Shown in pieces: positions 1-8,538 of a stretch of DNA of 64,000 nt; positions within the stretch are counted from its first letter, which is position 1, and each line of letters begins with the position of its first letter. A program made the translations under genes and the position numbers. The stretch is from Xylanibacillus composti (lineage in GTDB: Bacteria > Bacillota > Bacilli > Paenibacillales > K13): contig NZ_BOVK01000025.1 of NCBI RefSeq assembly GCF_018403685.1, positions 37,959 to 101,958 on the forward strand, read 5' to 3'. Below the pieces are notes generated by a model that had not been told where the DNA came from, made no database searches, and saw only the letters and a list, made by a program, of their open reading frames with translations.

Positions 1-1
1 T

Positions 2-526
2 CACCATCAAACGTACGTGAACAACCTGAACGCTGCACTGGAAGGACATGACGATCTCGCAGCGAAGGATATCAACGATCTGATCGCAGATCTGAACAGC
101 GTACCGGAAGCGATCCGCACCGCTGTCCGCAACAACGGCGGCGGCCATGCCAACCACTCCCTCTTCTGGGAAATCATCGGCCCTAACGGCGGTGGCCAAC
201 CAGTTGGCGCGCTTGCTGAAGCCATCAATAACGAGCTTGGCGGCTTTGACAAGTTCAAGGAAGATTTCGCTAAAGCCGGCGCTACCCGTTTCGGCAGCGG
301 CTGGGCTTGGCTGTCCGTTGACAAGAACGGCAAGCTGGTTGTAAGCAGCACTCCTAACCAAGACAGCCCGGTCATGGAAGGCTTGACGCCTATCATCGGC
401 CTTGACGTATGGGAGCATGCATACTACTTGAAGTATCAAAACAAGCGTCCGGATTACATTGCGGCTTTCTGGAACGTGGTTAACTGGGAAGCAGCGAACC
501 AGCGTTACGAAGCAGCTACGAAGTAA
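2..526 (+). CDS. sodA: Manganese superoxide dismutase, 5' end missing
   Basis: This enzyme dismutates superoxide to oxygen and hydrogen peroxide in the cytosol. The window cuts off the N-terminus; the in-frame sequence from base 2 opens with [10 protein letters not shown], the family motif around the first metal-binding His, so the GTG at 17 is not the real start. Three more ligands are visible: His in [10 protein letters not shown], and Asp and His in DVWEHAYY. The Gln in STPNQDSP is the residue typical of Mn rather than Fe enzymes. The C-terminus is complete and ends at TAA 524-526. A strong terminator follows directly, so this is the last gene of its transcript. Identity is secure; metal preference is inferred from the family. 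Confidence 0.96.
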   Translation, partial: HHQTYVNNLNAALEGHDDLAAKDINDLIADLNSVPEAIRTAVRNNGGGHANHSLFWEIIGPNGGGQPVGALAEAINNELGGFDKFKEDFAKAGATRFGSGWAWLSVDKNGKLVVSSTPNQDSPVMEGLTPIIGLDVWEHAYYLKYQNKRPDYIAAFWNVVNWEAANQRYEAATK

Positions 527-554
527 TCTCAGGCGGCACACCCTAACACATAAC

Positions 555-606
555 GAGAGGCTGTCGGCGAAGCGTGTAGACCACGCTGCGCTGACAGCCT
601 CTTTTT
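555..606 (+). terminator. Rho-independent terminator of sodA
   Basis: A long hairpin with arms starting GAGGCTGTC (557) and ending GACAGCCTC (601) is followed by TTTTT. The U-run lies only on the + side, so it serves sodA rather than the convergent mutY. Confidence 0.85.
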
Positions 607-632
607 ACATGAAATGGAGTGAAGCTTTCGTC

Positions 633-1784
633 TTAATTTGGCTCTAGTACTGAGCGAAAGGCCTGGCAGGATAAAAGCTTGTGGAAAATTTTTGGCAACG
701 CCAGTTGTTCGAGCTCATCCGGTGTGACCCATCGATAGGAATCCGGCAACGCCGCCCCTTCAATTACCGCCATAGAACAGAGGTACACTTCCATATGCCA
801 GTGAATGTGGCTGAAAATATGGTCAGCCTGGGTCACTATGCCGGATGGGGCAAGCTCCGGCAGCCCCTCCTCTTCGAGAGCCGCACAGAGCGCCCAGCCT
901 GCTGCCGAAGCATTAGCGTCACCCACAGCTGGCTGCAGGTCCGCAGGCGCCAGCACATGCGGCAGCTCCCACATTTGCGCCAGCAGCCCGGTATCCGGGC
1001 GACGCCGGATCAAGATGCGGCCGGCTTGCTCGCCCCGGCCGCGGATCAGCGCGGCCAGACGGCGCTCGTCACGGGGCGGCTTCGCCTTCGTCTTCAGCGG
1101 CAGCGTTTCTTCCTCCCCTGCCAACCGTCCGGCGCAATGCTCCATCACTGGGCAAACCAGACAGTGCGGAGAACGCGGCGTACATATTGTTGCCCCCAGT
1201 TCCATCAATGCCTGATTGAAATCACCCGCCGCTTCTTGCGGAATGACGGTGCGCAGCAGCCGCTCCATATGTTTGCGGGTTGCCGGCTTGGCGATATCGT
1301 CCCGAAGCAGAAAAAACCGCGACAGCACCCGCATCACATTCCCGTCTACTGCAGGCTCGGGCTTGCCATACGCAATGCTAAGGATTGCCCCGGCCGTATA
1401 GGGGCCCACTCCCTTCAGCGCCGCAATGTCCTTCGGCTCATCCGGGACTACGCCGCCATAGTCGCTCTGCACCTCGCGAACGGCGGCCTGCAGGTTGCGC
1501 GCGCGCGAATAATAGCCGAGACCCTCCCAAAGCTTCAAGACATCTTCCTCGGGCGCTTCCGCGAGCGCTTCTAATGTAGGGAAGCGCTCCATGAATCTCT
1601 CGTAATAAGGAATGACGGTCTCCACGCGTGTCTGCTGCAGCATGATTTCCGATACCCATATCTTGTACGGGTCCTTGGTTCGCCGCCAGGGCAAGTCCCG
1701 CTGATGGGCGCGGAACCATTCCACCAGTCGCCCGGCAAAGTATTCGCGCTTCGACTGCTCTACCGTATCGTCTTGCTTCTTCAT
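633..1784 (-). CDS. mutY: A/G-specific adenine DNA glycosylase MutY
   Basis: MutY removes adenine mispaired with 8-oxoguanine, preventing G:C to T:A changes. The 383-aa protein shows the HhH-GPD fold. The catalytic Glu is in EIMLQQT (about residue 46), the helix-hairpin-helix is LKGVGPYTAGAI, and the catalytic Asp is in VDGNVMR (about 147). The 4Fe-4S loop is C-x6-C-x2-C-x5-C at 201-217. The C-terminal part is the NUDIX-like 8-oxoG-recognition domain with the FSHIHWHMEVY motif. Length is normal for the family. It lies 32 bp downstream of a membrane protein gene on the same strand and may share its transcript. Confidence 0.95.
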   Translation of the reverse strand: MKKQDDTVEQSKREYFAGRLVEWFRAHQRDLPWRRTKDPYKIWVSEIMLQQTRVETVIPYYERFMERFPTLEALAEAPEEDVLKLWEGLGYYSRARNLQAAVREVQSDYGGVVPDEPKDIAALKGVGPYTAGAILSIAYGKPEPAVDGNVMRVLSRFFLLRDDIAKPATRKHMERLLRTVIPQEAAGDFNQALMELGATICTPRSPHCLVCPVMEHCAGRLAGEEETLPLKTKAKPPRDERRLAALIRGRGEQAGRILIRRRPDTGLLAQMWELPHVLAPADLQPAVGDANASAAGWALCAALEEEGLPELAPSGIVTQADHIFSHIHWHMEVYLCSMAVIEGAALPDSYRWVTPDELEQLALPKIFHKLLSCQAFRSVLEPN

Positions 1785-1816
1785 CGTCCTGTTCCTTCCT
1801 TCCCAAGCGTGCTAGT

Positions 1817-2851
1817 TCACAAGATAGCGGCAATCGCTACTCCCGCAAAAAGAAAGCCTAACGCCAGCAGACTGAAACGAAGACTCCCCGGGAGCCGCAT
1901 GCCTTCGGCTGTTGAACGGCTGCGGAGGAGACGGCCGATCCAGCCAAGCAGCAAGGCAGCGATTCCTGCAGCGGCGATGCGCCAAGCCCATGCCTCTGCC
2001 AATACAACCGTCTCGCGCAGCCACTTCTCTGCTATATACGCCGCACTGTGGAACAACGGCTGCATGCCCGCGGCGGGCTCTGTAGCCAGTGCGCCCGCCA
2101 ACGTCTGGCGGATCAGCTCTGTACTTCCGCGCTCTGCACCTGCCTGGAGCGCAACCATCGCCAGAGCAGCTGCCAGCAATCCCCCTCCGATCCAGCCGAG
2201 CGACACATGCGGTCTTTCATGCAAAGCAAAACCAGTCGCCAACCATACGATGCTCATCGCGGTCAGCCACTTCACGATCTGTTCCGCACGCGCATAAGCG
2301 GCGCGCCATTCGGCAAGCTCGGCCCGATCGAGCCCCAGCACCGTCATCATATCTACACGCTCAGGCACAGCCAGCTCCCAGCCCAAACTTTGGAGCATAT
2401 GATAAGGGATCACTCTCGTCACTTCCGCCGTAAGCTTGTCCTTCAACTCCGAAACATCGAGCGGGGGCAAAGTCTCGCGCTTCCCCTCGATTACGTCCCA
2501 CACGCCTGCCTGCAGCCTGTCCAGCTGCCCAGCCATCCACTGGTCTGAGATATAATCGGCTATCACCCGCTCCAAATGCCGCTCAAGCGGCGCCCCCAAT
2601 CGGCCAAGCTCCTCCAGCCTGTCCAGTTCCGCCAGCTCCCAAATGTAAGCGCGCGCGTAAGCGGCTGCGGCTGCCGGCATGCCGCTCTCCTGCAGCTCGT
2701 CCGACCAGCTGTGCGCGCCCAGTACAACCGTATACAAGGAATGCCCCCATACTGCTGTTAATATGAAAATGACTAAGACAAGCGCCCATGCCAACCTGCC
2801 TGCCTGCATCACAACGCCCGGCAACCTGCCAGCGTTTTGACTTTTGTTCAT
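1817..2851 (-). CDS. Multi-pass membrane protein of unknown function
   Basis: No family is recognised. The 344-aa protein has an N-terminal transmembrane helix (about residues 17-42), then a roughly 150-residue acidic, helix-rich segment likely outside the membrane. Further hydrophobic segments follow near the middle (IVKWLTAMSIVWLATGFAL and the segment after it) and two at the C-terminus. The ATG at 2851 is chosen because GGAGG stands 7 bases upstream; the reading frame stays open 45 bases further but without a ribosome binding site. It is the upstream neighbour of mutY on the same strand and divergent from the cytochrome c gene. Confidence 0.75.
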   Translation of the reverse strand: MNKSQNAGRLPGVVMQAGRLAWALVLVIFILTAVWGHSLYTVVLGAHSWSDELQESGMPAAAAAYARAYIWELAELDRLEELGRLGAPLERHLERVIADYISDQWMAGQLDRLQAGVWDVIEGKRETLPPLDVSELKDKLTAEVTRVIPYHMLQSLGWELAVPERVDMMTVLGLDRAELAEWRAAYARAEQIVKWLTAMSIVWLATGFALHERPHVSLGWIGGGLLAAALAMVALQAGAERGSTELIRQTLAGALATEPAAGMQPLFHSAAYIAEKWLRETVVLAEAWAWRIAAAGIAALLLGWIGRLLRSRSTAEGMRLPGSLRFSLLALGFLFAGVAIAAIL

Positions 2852-2966
2852 CGCATAGCCTCCAAATCGACACATCTCCTTTGGACTTGCGCACACAGAT
2901 CAAGTATGATGGAAGCAAATATCCAATGCGCTCCTTTATCCCGATAGTGAAAGCGAGGAATGAATC

Positions 2967-3311
2967 ATGCGATCAGCAACACGTCTTTGGCTTGCCGCCG
3001 CGGCCGTTTCGCTCGCCCTGCTCAGCGGGTGCGGCAATGCGGATTCGGGCGGCTATACGGTGGCGGATGACAAAGATGCCTTTCCCCAGGCCGTAACCTT
3101 GTACCAGGCCAGCTGCCTGGCCTGTCACGGCAACGACTTGCAAGGCCGCATGAACCCGCAATCGAACCTCAGCCAAGTCGGCGCCCGCTATGACAAGGAC
3201 GCCATTATCGGCATCGTGCGAGAAGGCCGGGACCTGATGCCCTCCTTCAAGGATGTGCTCAGCGAAGAGGATTTCCAGGCCTTGGCCGAATGGCTGGCCA
3301 CAAAAAAATAG
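2967..3311 (+). CDS. Lipoprotein c-type cytochrome (CccB/c551-like)
   Basis: A 114-aa electron carrier anchored to the outer face of the membrane. A signal peptide ends in a lipobox (LLSGC), so the mature N-terminal Cys should be lipid-modified. One haem-binding motif, CLACH, lies at about residues 50-54, and the likely axial Met is in RDLMPSF. Size and layout match small lipoprotein cytochromes c551 such as Bacillus CccB, which pass electrons to terminal oxidases. It is a single gene divergent from the membrane protein gene. The exact oxidase partner cannot be told from this window. Confidence 0.85.
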   Translation: MRSATRLWLAAAAVSLALLSGCGNADSGGYTVADDKDAFPQAVTLYQASCLACHGNDLQGRMNPQSNLSQVGARYDKDAIIGIVREGRDLMPSFKDVLSEEDFQALAEWLATKK

Positions 3312-3355
3312 CAGCAGCCTCCAACGGAAGCTTCTGCTCTTCAGCACACAGCATC

Positions 3356-3766
3356 CTACAATGCAGGCGCGTCCACTTGCTCGACCACAGCCATCGCCGA
3401 CGCTACCTGATCCGTATGGGAAATGCTGACATGCACCCGGACGCGCTCAGGGTCCAGCCCCAGCCTTTCCCAAGCGCCTGCGGACAGGCGGCAAATCGGC
3501 CGCCCGCTTTCGTCCGCCACCACCTCGATGTCCTGCAAGCCCGTCACCGCACCGATCCCTGTTCCCAATGCCTTTACAACGGCTTCTTTGGCCGCGAATC
3601 GCCCAGCCACAAATTCATGCTTCCGGGCACCGCGCGCTTCCAGCAGCTTGCGCTCCTCCTCTGTCAAAACCCGGTTTACGAACCGGGCAGCAACGCCGCC
3701 CCCGCTTTGCAGCAGCTTGGCCACGCGTCCGATTTCGGTCAAGTCCGTACCGATTCCGATGATCAT
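3356..3766 (-). CDS. acpS: Holo-[acyl-carrier-protein] synthase
   Basis: AcpS transfers 4'-phosphopantetheine from CoA to the serine of apo-acyl carrier protein, switching on fatty acid synthesis. The 136-aa product has the two signature motifs: MIIGIGTDLTEIGRV at the start (Mg-binding Asp 8) and RFAAKEAVVKALGTG with the metal-binding Glu. SISHTDQVASAMAVV closes the fold. The frame stays open upstream, but the ATG at 3766 gives the standard N-terminus, with AAAGGA just before it. It converges on the cytochrome c gene. Confidence 0.93.
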   Translation of the reverse strand: MIIGIGTDLTEIGRVAKLLQSGGGVAARFVNRVLTEEERKLLEARGARKHEFVAGRFAAKEAVVKALGTGIGAVTGLQDIEVVADESGRPICRLSAGAWERLGLDPERVRVHVSISHTDQVASAMAVVEQVDAPAL

Positions 3767-3886
3767 CCGCTCACGCTTCCTTTGCATGATAACCTGTCTA
3801 TTCTCTCTATTAGTGTACATGAAATCAAGCAACAATTCATCATGGTTTCCTCTAACCGTCTTTTTTTCTTGAGCTTGAGCAAAGGA

Positions 3887-3942
3887 GGTCGAACGAGGCA
3901 GATCGAACGAAACAGGTTGAACGCGGCAGGTTGAACAAAGCA
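3887..3942. repeat. Four degenerate 14-bp tandem repeats
   Basis: Four consecutive 14-base units lie at 3887-3900, 3901-3914, 3915-3928 and 3929-3942. They follow an approximate consensus GGTTGAACGARGCA and each carries a central GAAC. They sit in the 455-bp gap between acpS and the MFS gene. No gene was found in that gap (3767-4221). Confidence 0.7.
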
Positions 3943-4221
3943 GCCGATCGGCCGCCCCGCCTGGAGGAACAATCACAATCTGTTCGCGCAATAACATAAC
4001 CTGCCTATCCGGCAAACATTCCTCGCTGAAAGGCAGGTTTTGCGGCAGCCTTTTGTTGGCATTGCAAGCTTTCTCCTTCCAATTGGGGGGTGAAATTTAC
4101 GCGATTGCCTATTCCCTCTTCTGCTTGAAGGCAAAATCCGATACACTGAAACGAAGCACAGCCAGAACCTACCCGGCTGCTGCCAGGCAGACATTATTGG
4201 GAAAAGGAGAGTAGCACCAAG

Positions 4222-5442
4222 ATGAGCATAGACGCGCAAACCGATTCCTTTCGCGCCACGCCCCGCATTCATGCCGTTTTCATGATCGTGACGCTTTGTT
4301 ACTGGGCTTCCTTATATACGTACGTTCCTATTCTGGCACCTTATGTGGAAACATTAGGCGCATCTTATACCTTGGTCGGCATGGTGCTGGGCAGCTATGG
4401 ACTTGTCCAAATATTGGTCCGGCTGCCGCTCGGCATCGGTTCGGACCGCATGAAAAAACGCAAGCCGTTCATCCTGCTCGGCATGCTCACCGGCGCGCTA
4501 AGCTGCCTGCTGTTCGCCGTGACCGACCACATCGGCGGCGCGTTAACCGCAAGGGCGATCGCCGGCGTTTCGGCGTCCACTTGGGTAGCCTTTACCGTGC
4601 TGTATGCCGCTTACTTCGGCAAACATGAAACGAGCCGCGCGATGGGCATCATCAGCTTTGCCACGGCGGCGGGACAGCTAGTCGGCATGGGCGCGAGCGG
4701 CATCCTGGCGGAACGGTTCGGCGACAAGGCAACCTTCTGGGCCGGCGGCGCCATCGGCTTGATCGGGATGCTGGTCGCCTTCGCCGTCACCGAGCCGAAG
4801 GGCGGCATCGACCGCACGCCGATTCGGGCTCGCGATCTGGCGCAGGTCGTCAAGGAGCCTACGGTTATCCGCGCCTCCGTGCTGTCGATTCTGGCGCACA
4901 GTGTGCTGTTCATCACCATGTTCGGCTTCACGCCTTCCTACGCTCTGGAAATCGGGGCCAGCAAGGAGCATCTCACGTGGCTGTCCGTCGCGTTCATGGT
5001 CCCGCATGCGGTGCTCGCCTACATTACCGGCCGCTACCTGGCGCCGAAATTCGGCATTTGGCAGGTGATCGCGTTCGGCTTCGTCAGCAGCTCCATCTGC
5101 ACGCTGCTCATCCCGCTGACGCCTTCCTTCCCTTGGCTGACGGCTACACAGGCGTTGAACGGGGCGGCGCAAGGGCTGCACTTGCCGCTGCTGCTGACGC
5201 TCGCCATTCAGGATATCGCCTCGGAGAAGCGCGCCACGGCGATGGGCTTCTATCAGGCCGTGTATGCCATCGGCATGTTCTTCGGCCCGTTCCTCGCCGG
5301 CAGTCTGAACCAACTGGCCGGACTGTCGGGCGGCTTCGTCTTCGGCGGCGCTTTGGCGCTGGCAGCTGCGGCCATGACGCTGCTGTGGAAGAAGCGCCAG
5401 CCGGCGGCGAGCCTGGAGACGGGCAACGTCCATCGCGGATAG
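4222..5442 (+). CDS. Major facilitator superfamily transporter
   Basis: A 406-aa integral membrane protein with about 12 hydrophobic segments. The loop between helices 2 and 3 carries the MFS motif-A-like GIGSDRMKKRKPFILLG. Layout fits MFS drug or metabolite exporters driven by proton exchange. The substrate cannot be inferred. AAAGGAGAG stands upstream of the ATG at 4222. It is a single gene with a strong terminator behind it and no regulator beside it. Confidence 0.85.
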   Translation: MSIDAQTDSFRATPRIHAVFMIVTLCYWASLYTYVPILAPYVETLGASYTLVGMVLGSYGLVQILVRLPLGIGSDRMKKRKPFILLGMLTGALSCLLFAVTDHIGGALTARAIAGVSASTWVAFTVLYAAYFGKHETSRAMGIISFATAAGQLVGMGASGILAERFGDKATFWAGGAIGLIGMLVAFAVTEPKGGIDRTPIRARDLAQVVKEPTVIRASVLSILAHSVLFITMFGFTPSYALEIGASKEHLTWLSVAFMVPHAVLAYITGRYLAPKFGIWQVIAFGFVSSSICTLLIPLTPSFPWLTATQALNGAAQGLHLPLLLTLAIQDIASEKRATAMGFYQAVYAIGMFFGPFLAGSLNQLAGLSGGFVFGGALALAAAAMTLLWKKRQPAASLETGNVHRG

Positions 5443-5475
5443 CGGCTTGGCTTTGACCAGCTGCGCAAAAAAAAT

Positions 5476-5514
5476 AACGTCTACCCTTTTCTCGATGGGT
5501 GGACGTTTTTTTTT
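5476..5514. terminator. Bidirectional terminator between MFS gene and namA
   Basis: The arms AACGTCTACCC and GGGTGGACGTT (one G-T pair) enclose a 10-base loop. An A-run lies on the left and nine Ts on the right, so the hairpin can stop transcripts from both convergent genes. Confidence 0.88.
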
Positions 5515-5567
5515 GTGCTATCGCTAACGGAAATCTTCGGCTCTATGCGCCCTAGCCCTAAGGCGGC

Positions 5568-6590
5568 TTACCAGCCTTCGCCTGCGTAAGGGCGAATCAG
5601 CTCCGCTTGATCACCCAGGTCGCGCAGGGCATGCATCGCCCAATACGGGTCCTGCAGCATGGCTCTTCCGACCGCAACCAGATCCGCATCGCCGCTGGCA
5701 ACAACGGTCTCCGCCAGCTTCGGCTCATCAATCAAGCCCACGGCAATAACCGGCACACCCAGCGCATGCTTGATCTCGCGCGCGAACGGGACTTGGTAGC
5801 CCGGATAGTTGCCCGGCTTGCGCTTGCCCGGCAATCCTTCGCCTCCCGTACTGATATGGAATACGTCTACACCCGCATCCCGATATTTCGCGCATATCTC
5901 CAGTATATGGCCGAGATCGTAGCCACCGTCGGCATATTCAATGGCTGACACCCGCATCAATAGCGGCATGTCGACCGGCATGACCTCGCGGGCCGCTCGG
6001 ATCACTTCTACCCCGAACCGCGCCAAATCCTGTCCGTACTCATCCTCGCGGCGATTGGTGAGGCGAGAATGGAACTGGTGGATCAAGTATCCGTGCGCGC
6101 CGTGAAGCTCCACGGTATCGACGCCAGCCTCGACAGCCCGCCGTACGCCATCCCGGAACTTCTTCACCATCGCCTTCGTCTCTTCGAGAGTCAGCGCTCT
6201 GGCCGGATGAGGGCTGTCCAACGGCGGCAAATCCGAGGGCGCTACCGGGGTCAGCGCATGCTGCGCCTTGCGGCCGGCATGTCCGATCTGGATGCCGACC
6301 TTGGCCCCGTACTTCTGCGCCTCCTTCACGATTCGCGCAAAAGCCGGCACATGCGCATCCGACCAGATCCCCAGATCGTAATCCGTAATGCGCCCGTCCG
6401 GCTCCACATCCGTCATCTCGATAATGATCAGCCCCGTGCCTCCCGCTGCCCGCGACACATAATGCACATAGTGCCATTCATTCGGCGTGCCGTCCTTGGC
6501 CAATACGGAAAACTGGCACATCGGCGGCATCACGATTCTATTTTTCAACTCCATGCCCTTGACCACAAACGGTTCGTTCAAATGCGCCAT
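5568..6590 (-). CDS. namA: NADPH dehydrogenase, Old Yellow Enzyme family (YqjM-like)
   Basis: An FMN-dependent ene-reductase that reduces activated C=C bonds of enals, enones and nitro compounds with NADPH. The 340-aa TIM-barrel protein matches YqjM closely: ELKNRIVMPPMCQFS at the N-terminus with the flavin-tuning Cys 25, HGAHGYL with the two substrate-anchoring His residues, and GRAMLQDPYWA at the phosphate site. At the place of YqjM Tyr28 this protein has Phe27 (MCQFS rather than MCMYS). The single gene sits between terminators. The physiological substrate is unknown; an oxidative-stress or detoxification role is usual for the family. Confidence 0.9.
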   Translation of the reverse strand: MAHLNEPFVVKGMELKNRIVMPPMCQFSVLAKDGTPNEWHYVHYVSRAAGGTGLIIIEMTDVEPDGRITDYDLGIWSDAHVPAFARIVKEAQKYGAKVGIQIGHAGRKAQHALTPVAPSDLPPLDSPHPARALTLEETKAMVKKFRDGVRRAVEAGVDTVELHGAHGYLIHQFHSRLTNRREDEYGQDLARFGVEVIRAAREVMPVDMPLLMRVSAIEYADGGYDLGHILEICAKYRDAGVDVFHISTGGEGLPGKRKPGNYPGYQVPFAREIKHALGVPVIAVGLIDEPKLAETVVASGDADLVAVGRAMLQDPYWAMHALRDLGDQAELIRPYAGEGW

Positions 6591-6905
6591 GCTGCTATCA
6601 CTCCACTCTGTTGATTTCTGCTGTCATGCTTCCCCGGAATCCTTCACAAGACTCCATGCGCAGACCATTATACGCCCGCTGCCGCAAAAACAAAATGAGT
6701 GACCTTCGCGTAAGTAAGTTACCTGCGGGTTACCGGATGCAAATCGGTCAAGGGCCGCCGGCAGAGGGCACCTGTCAAGAAGCCGCACGGCTGCCGGCCA
6801 TCATCCCTGCTGTGCCTCTCAAGGAGCGGCTGCAAGGGACCGCGGACGCCGATGGACGCATGCCCGTCAAGCTTAACGGCTTTCGTGCGTGCAGCAGCTG
6901 AACTT
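6591..6905. other. Intergenic stretch without a supported gene
   Basis: This 315-bp gap separates namA from the SRAP gene. A + strand frame from ATG 6695 runs to 6901, but it has no ribosome binding site and no recognisable motif. No convincing terminator or RNA element was found. Confidence 0.5.
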
Positions 6906-7586
6906 TCATTCTCCCCCCCAGGGCTCGGCGCAATCGGGATCGTCATTCTTGACGCTCCCCACCTTCGGCGACACTGGATAAGCTTCCATCTCGTCGGCGG
7001 GATACGGCTGCAGCAAAGCCAGCAGCCGGTCTTCATTGCTTTCCCGGCGATCCAGCCAGAGCGCCTCATCCTCTCGCCGCAAAATAACAGGCATCCGGTC
7101 ATGAATGTCGCGCATCAGCGCATTAGGCGCAGTCGTAATAATTGTGCAGGTGCTCAGCTTGCTTCCGTCCGGAGCCATCCACGTGTCGTACAGGCCCGCC
7201 ATCGCGAACAAGGAGCGGTCCCGCAATACGATGCGCATCGGCTGCTTGCGCCGATCCTTCGTCTCCTTCCATTCGTAGAATCCGTCCGCCGGGATAATGC
7301 ACCGCTTGCGCTGGAAGGAAGCGCGAAAAGCCGGCTTTTCGCGCACGGTCTCGGCGCGGGCATTTATCATTTTGAATCCGCCCTTTGCATCCTGCGCCCA
7401 ATTCGGAACCAGCCCCCATTTCAATTCGCCGAGCCGATTTTTCGTTCCGTCATGCACAATTGCCGGGATGAGCTGTCCCGGGGCTACATTATATCGGGGG
7501 ACATGCTCGGGAACATTCGCCTGATCGATGAAAAAACGCATTATCAGCTCCTCCACCGATACCGTGATCGTATATCTGCCACACAT
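6906..7586 (-). CDS. SRAP (SOS-response-associated peptidase, HMCES/YedK) family protein
   Basis: SRAP proteins crosslink through their N-terminal Cys to abasic sites in single-stranded DNA, shielding them. The 226-aa protein begins MCGRYT, so Cys2 becomes the catalytic N-terminus. It has the conserved Asn in PRYNVAPGQ, Glu in GFYEWKE and His in RDIHDRMPVIL. ATG 7586 is certain because Cys2 must follow Met, and GGGGAGG stands just upstream; the longer open frame is spurious. It is divergent from the adjacent SOS operon, with about 200 bp between its start and the nearest LexA box. No LexA box of its own was seen. Confidence 0.93.
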   Translation of the reverse strand: MCGRYTITVSVEELIMRFFIDQANVPEHVPRYNVAPGQLIPAIVHDGTKNRLGELKWGLVPNWAQDAKGGFKMINARAETVREKPAFRASFQRKRCIIPADGFYEWKETKDRRKQPMRIVLRDRSLFAMAGLYDTWMAPDGSKLSTCTIITTAPNALMRDIHDRMPVILRREDEALWLDRRESNEDRLLALLQPYPADEMEAYPVSPKVGSVKNDDPDCAEPWGGE

Positions 7587-7779
7587 GCTTCCGCCTCCCC
7601 TTCCACTTTTTCCAAGTCTGCTTCGTTCGGACATCTGCGCGTTTGCATGTGCCCATCTACTTCTGTATGCTTCTGTCCGAATCCTGCCCGGCTTCCCCCA
7701 CACGGGTCACGCCGCCCGTCGCAAATCGGCTGCCCGCGCACGGCAAGCGCACAAATTGATGTTTTCCACAATTGACCTC

Positions 7780-7836
7780 TTGAAATGCGAATATTTGTTC
7801 GGTATTCTGTATATACGAATAAAGAACGTGCGTTCG
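7780..7836 (+). promoter_or_regulatory. SOS promoter with two LexA boxes (left operon)
   Basis: A -35 TTGAAA (7780-7785) and a -10 TATTCT (7803-7808) are 17 bases apart. LexA box 1, CGAATATTTGTTCG (7788-7801), fills the spacer. Box 2, AGAACGTGCGTTCG (7823-7836), covers the expected transcript start. Both resemble the Gram-positive LexA consensus CGAAC-N4-GTTCG. The same layout recurs at 10394-10450. Confidence 0.85.
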
Positions 7837-7866
7837 CATTTTGTCAAGATTCGGGAGGGAACCACT

Positions 7867-8076
7867 ATGGGATTGAAGCTGGGCAAATACGTCGGCCAGA
7901 CGATCGAAATCATTTACATCGATCGTCTTCAGCGCATCTCCCAGCGGCTGATTACCGTGCGTCGCGTCGATGACGGCATCATCCGCGCTTTTTGCCACAA
8001 GCAGCAGGGGCCGCGCGTATTTCGCGTTGAGCAAATCTTGGCGGCCGCACCGGCGACAGGACGGCGAATCGGATGA
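7867..8076 (+). CDS. 69-aa WYL-like mini protein, SOS-controlled
   Basis: A short basic protein. Its core (IEIIYIDRLQRISQR, then RRVDDGIIRAFCH, then PRVFRVEQIL) resembles the WYL fold, a small beta domain found in bacterial regulators and DNA-damage systems. There is no DNA-binding domain attached. ATG 7867 follows GGGAGGGAA, 31 bases after the second LexA box, so it is the first gene of a LexA-controlled transcript. Its stop overlaps the next start as ATGA (8073-8076), implying translational coupling. Function is unknown; a role in damage response is inferred from the promoter. Confidence 0.8.
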   Translation: MGLKLGKYVGQTIEIIYIDRLQRISQRLITVRRVDDGIIRAFCHKQQGPRVFRVEQILAAAPATGRRIG

Positions 8077-8456
8077 ATCGCGCGCCGATAGAAACGCCTG
8101 CGGATCTGCAGCATGTCAAGCAGGCAGTTCTGTACCCTGTGCTGATCGATGTGCTGGAACGGGATATGCGGACGCTCGATACCCTCCAATTAAAGATGCC
8201 GCGGGTCTACATCTCCAGCTTGCGGCGCACGCAGGAGCAGATCCATGCCGATCTCGTTCATGTGCGGCGGCAGCTGCAGAGGCGTGGAATCAAGATTTAT
8301 GAGATGAAGCGAACGTCTCAGGGATTGGAGGCCTGTTACGTATGCCGCGGCTACCATCGTCATTTTTCCATGCTGTGGAGCTTGGTCCGGACGGAGGCGG
8401 AGAGGCGGCTGGCCGCCTACATGCAGGGGCCGCTGGCAGATCAGGAGCAGGCCTGA
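8073..8456 (+). CDS. 127-aa protein paralogous to the YolD-like protein at 8539-9012
   Basis: A helical, basic protein with no named family recognised. Its C-terminal half (from VRRQLQRRGIKIYEM through CRGYHRHFSMLWSLVRTEAERRLAAYM) lines up without large gaps with LRKELTRRNIKVMTE through CRGYEERFGMVRDVVRSEISVRLTKYL in the convergent operon, so the two are paralogues. It is coupled by ATGA to the WYL-like gene and shares its LexA-controlled promoter. A partner role to the Y-family polymerase is possible but is inference only. Confidence 0.8.
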   Translation: MNRAPIETPADLQHVKQAVLYPVLIDVLERDMRTLDTLQLKMPRVYISSLRRTQEQIHADLVHVRRQLQRRGIKIYEMKRTSQGLEACYVCRGYHRHFSMLWSLVRTEAERRLAAYMQGPLADQEQA

Positions 8457-8538
8457 ACCTGACTCCGGGCACGTTTTCGTTGGACTGCTGCCCCGCTTTC
8501 CGCAATTTGTTTTCGCAACCGCATACTGCTGCCCCCCA

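Noticed and set aside
6695..6901. 68-aa + strand frame between namA and the SRAP gene
   Set aside because: No ribosome binding site, no motif, and position in an otherwise empty gap.
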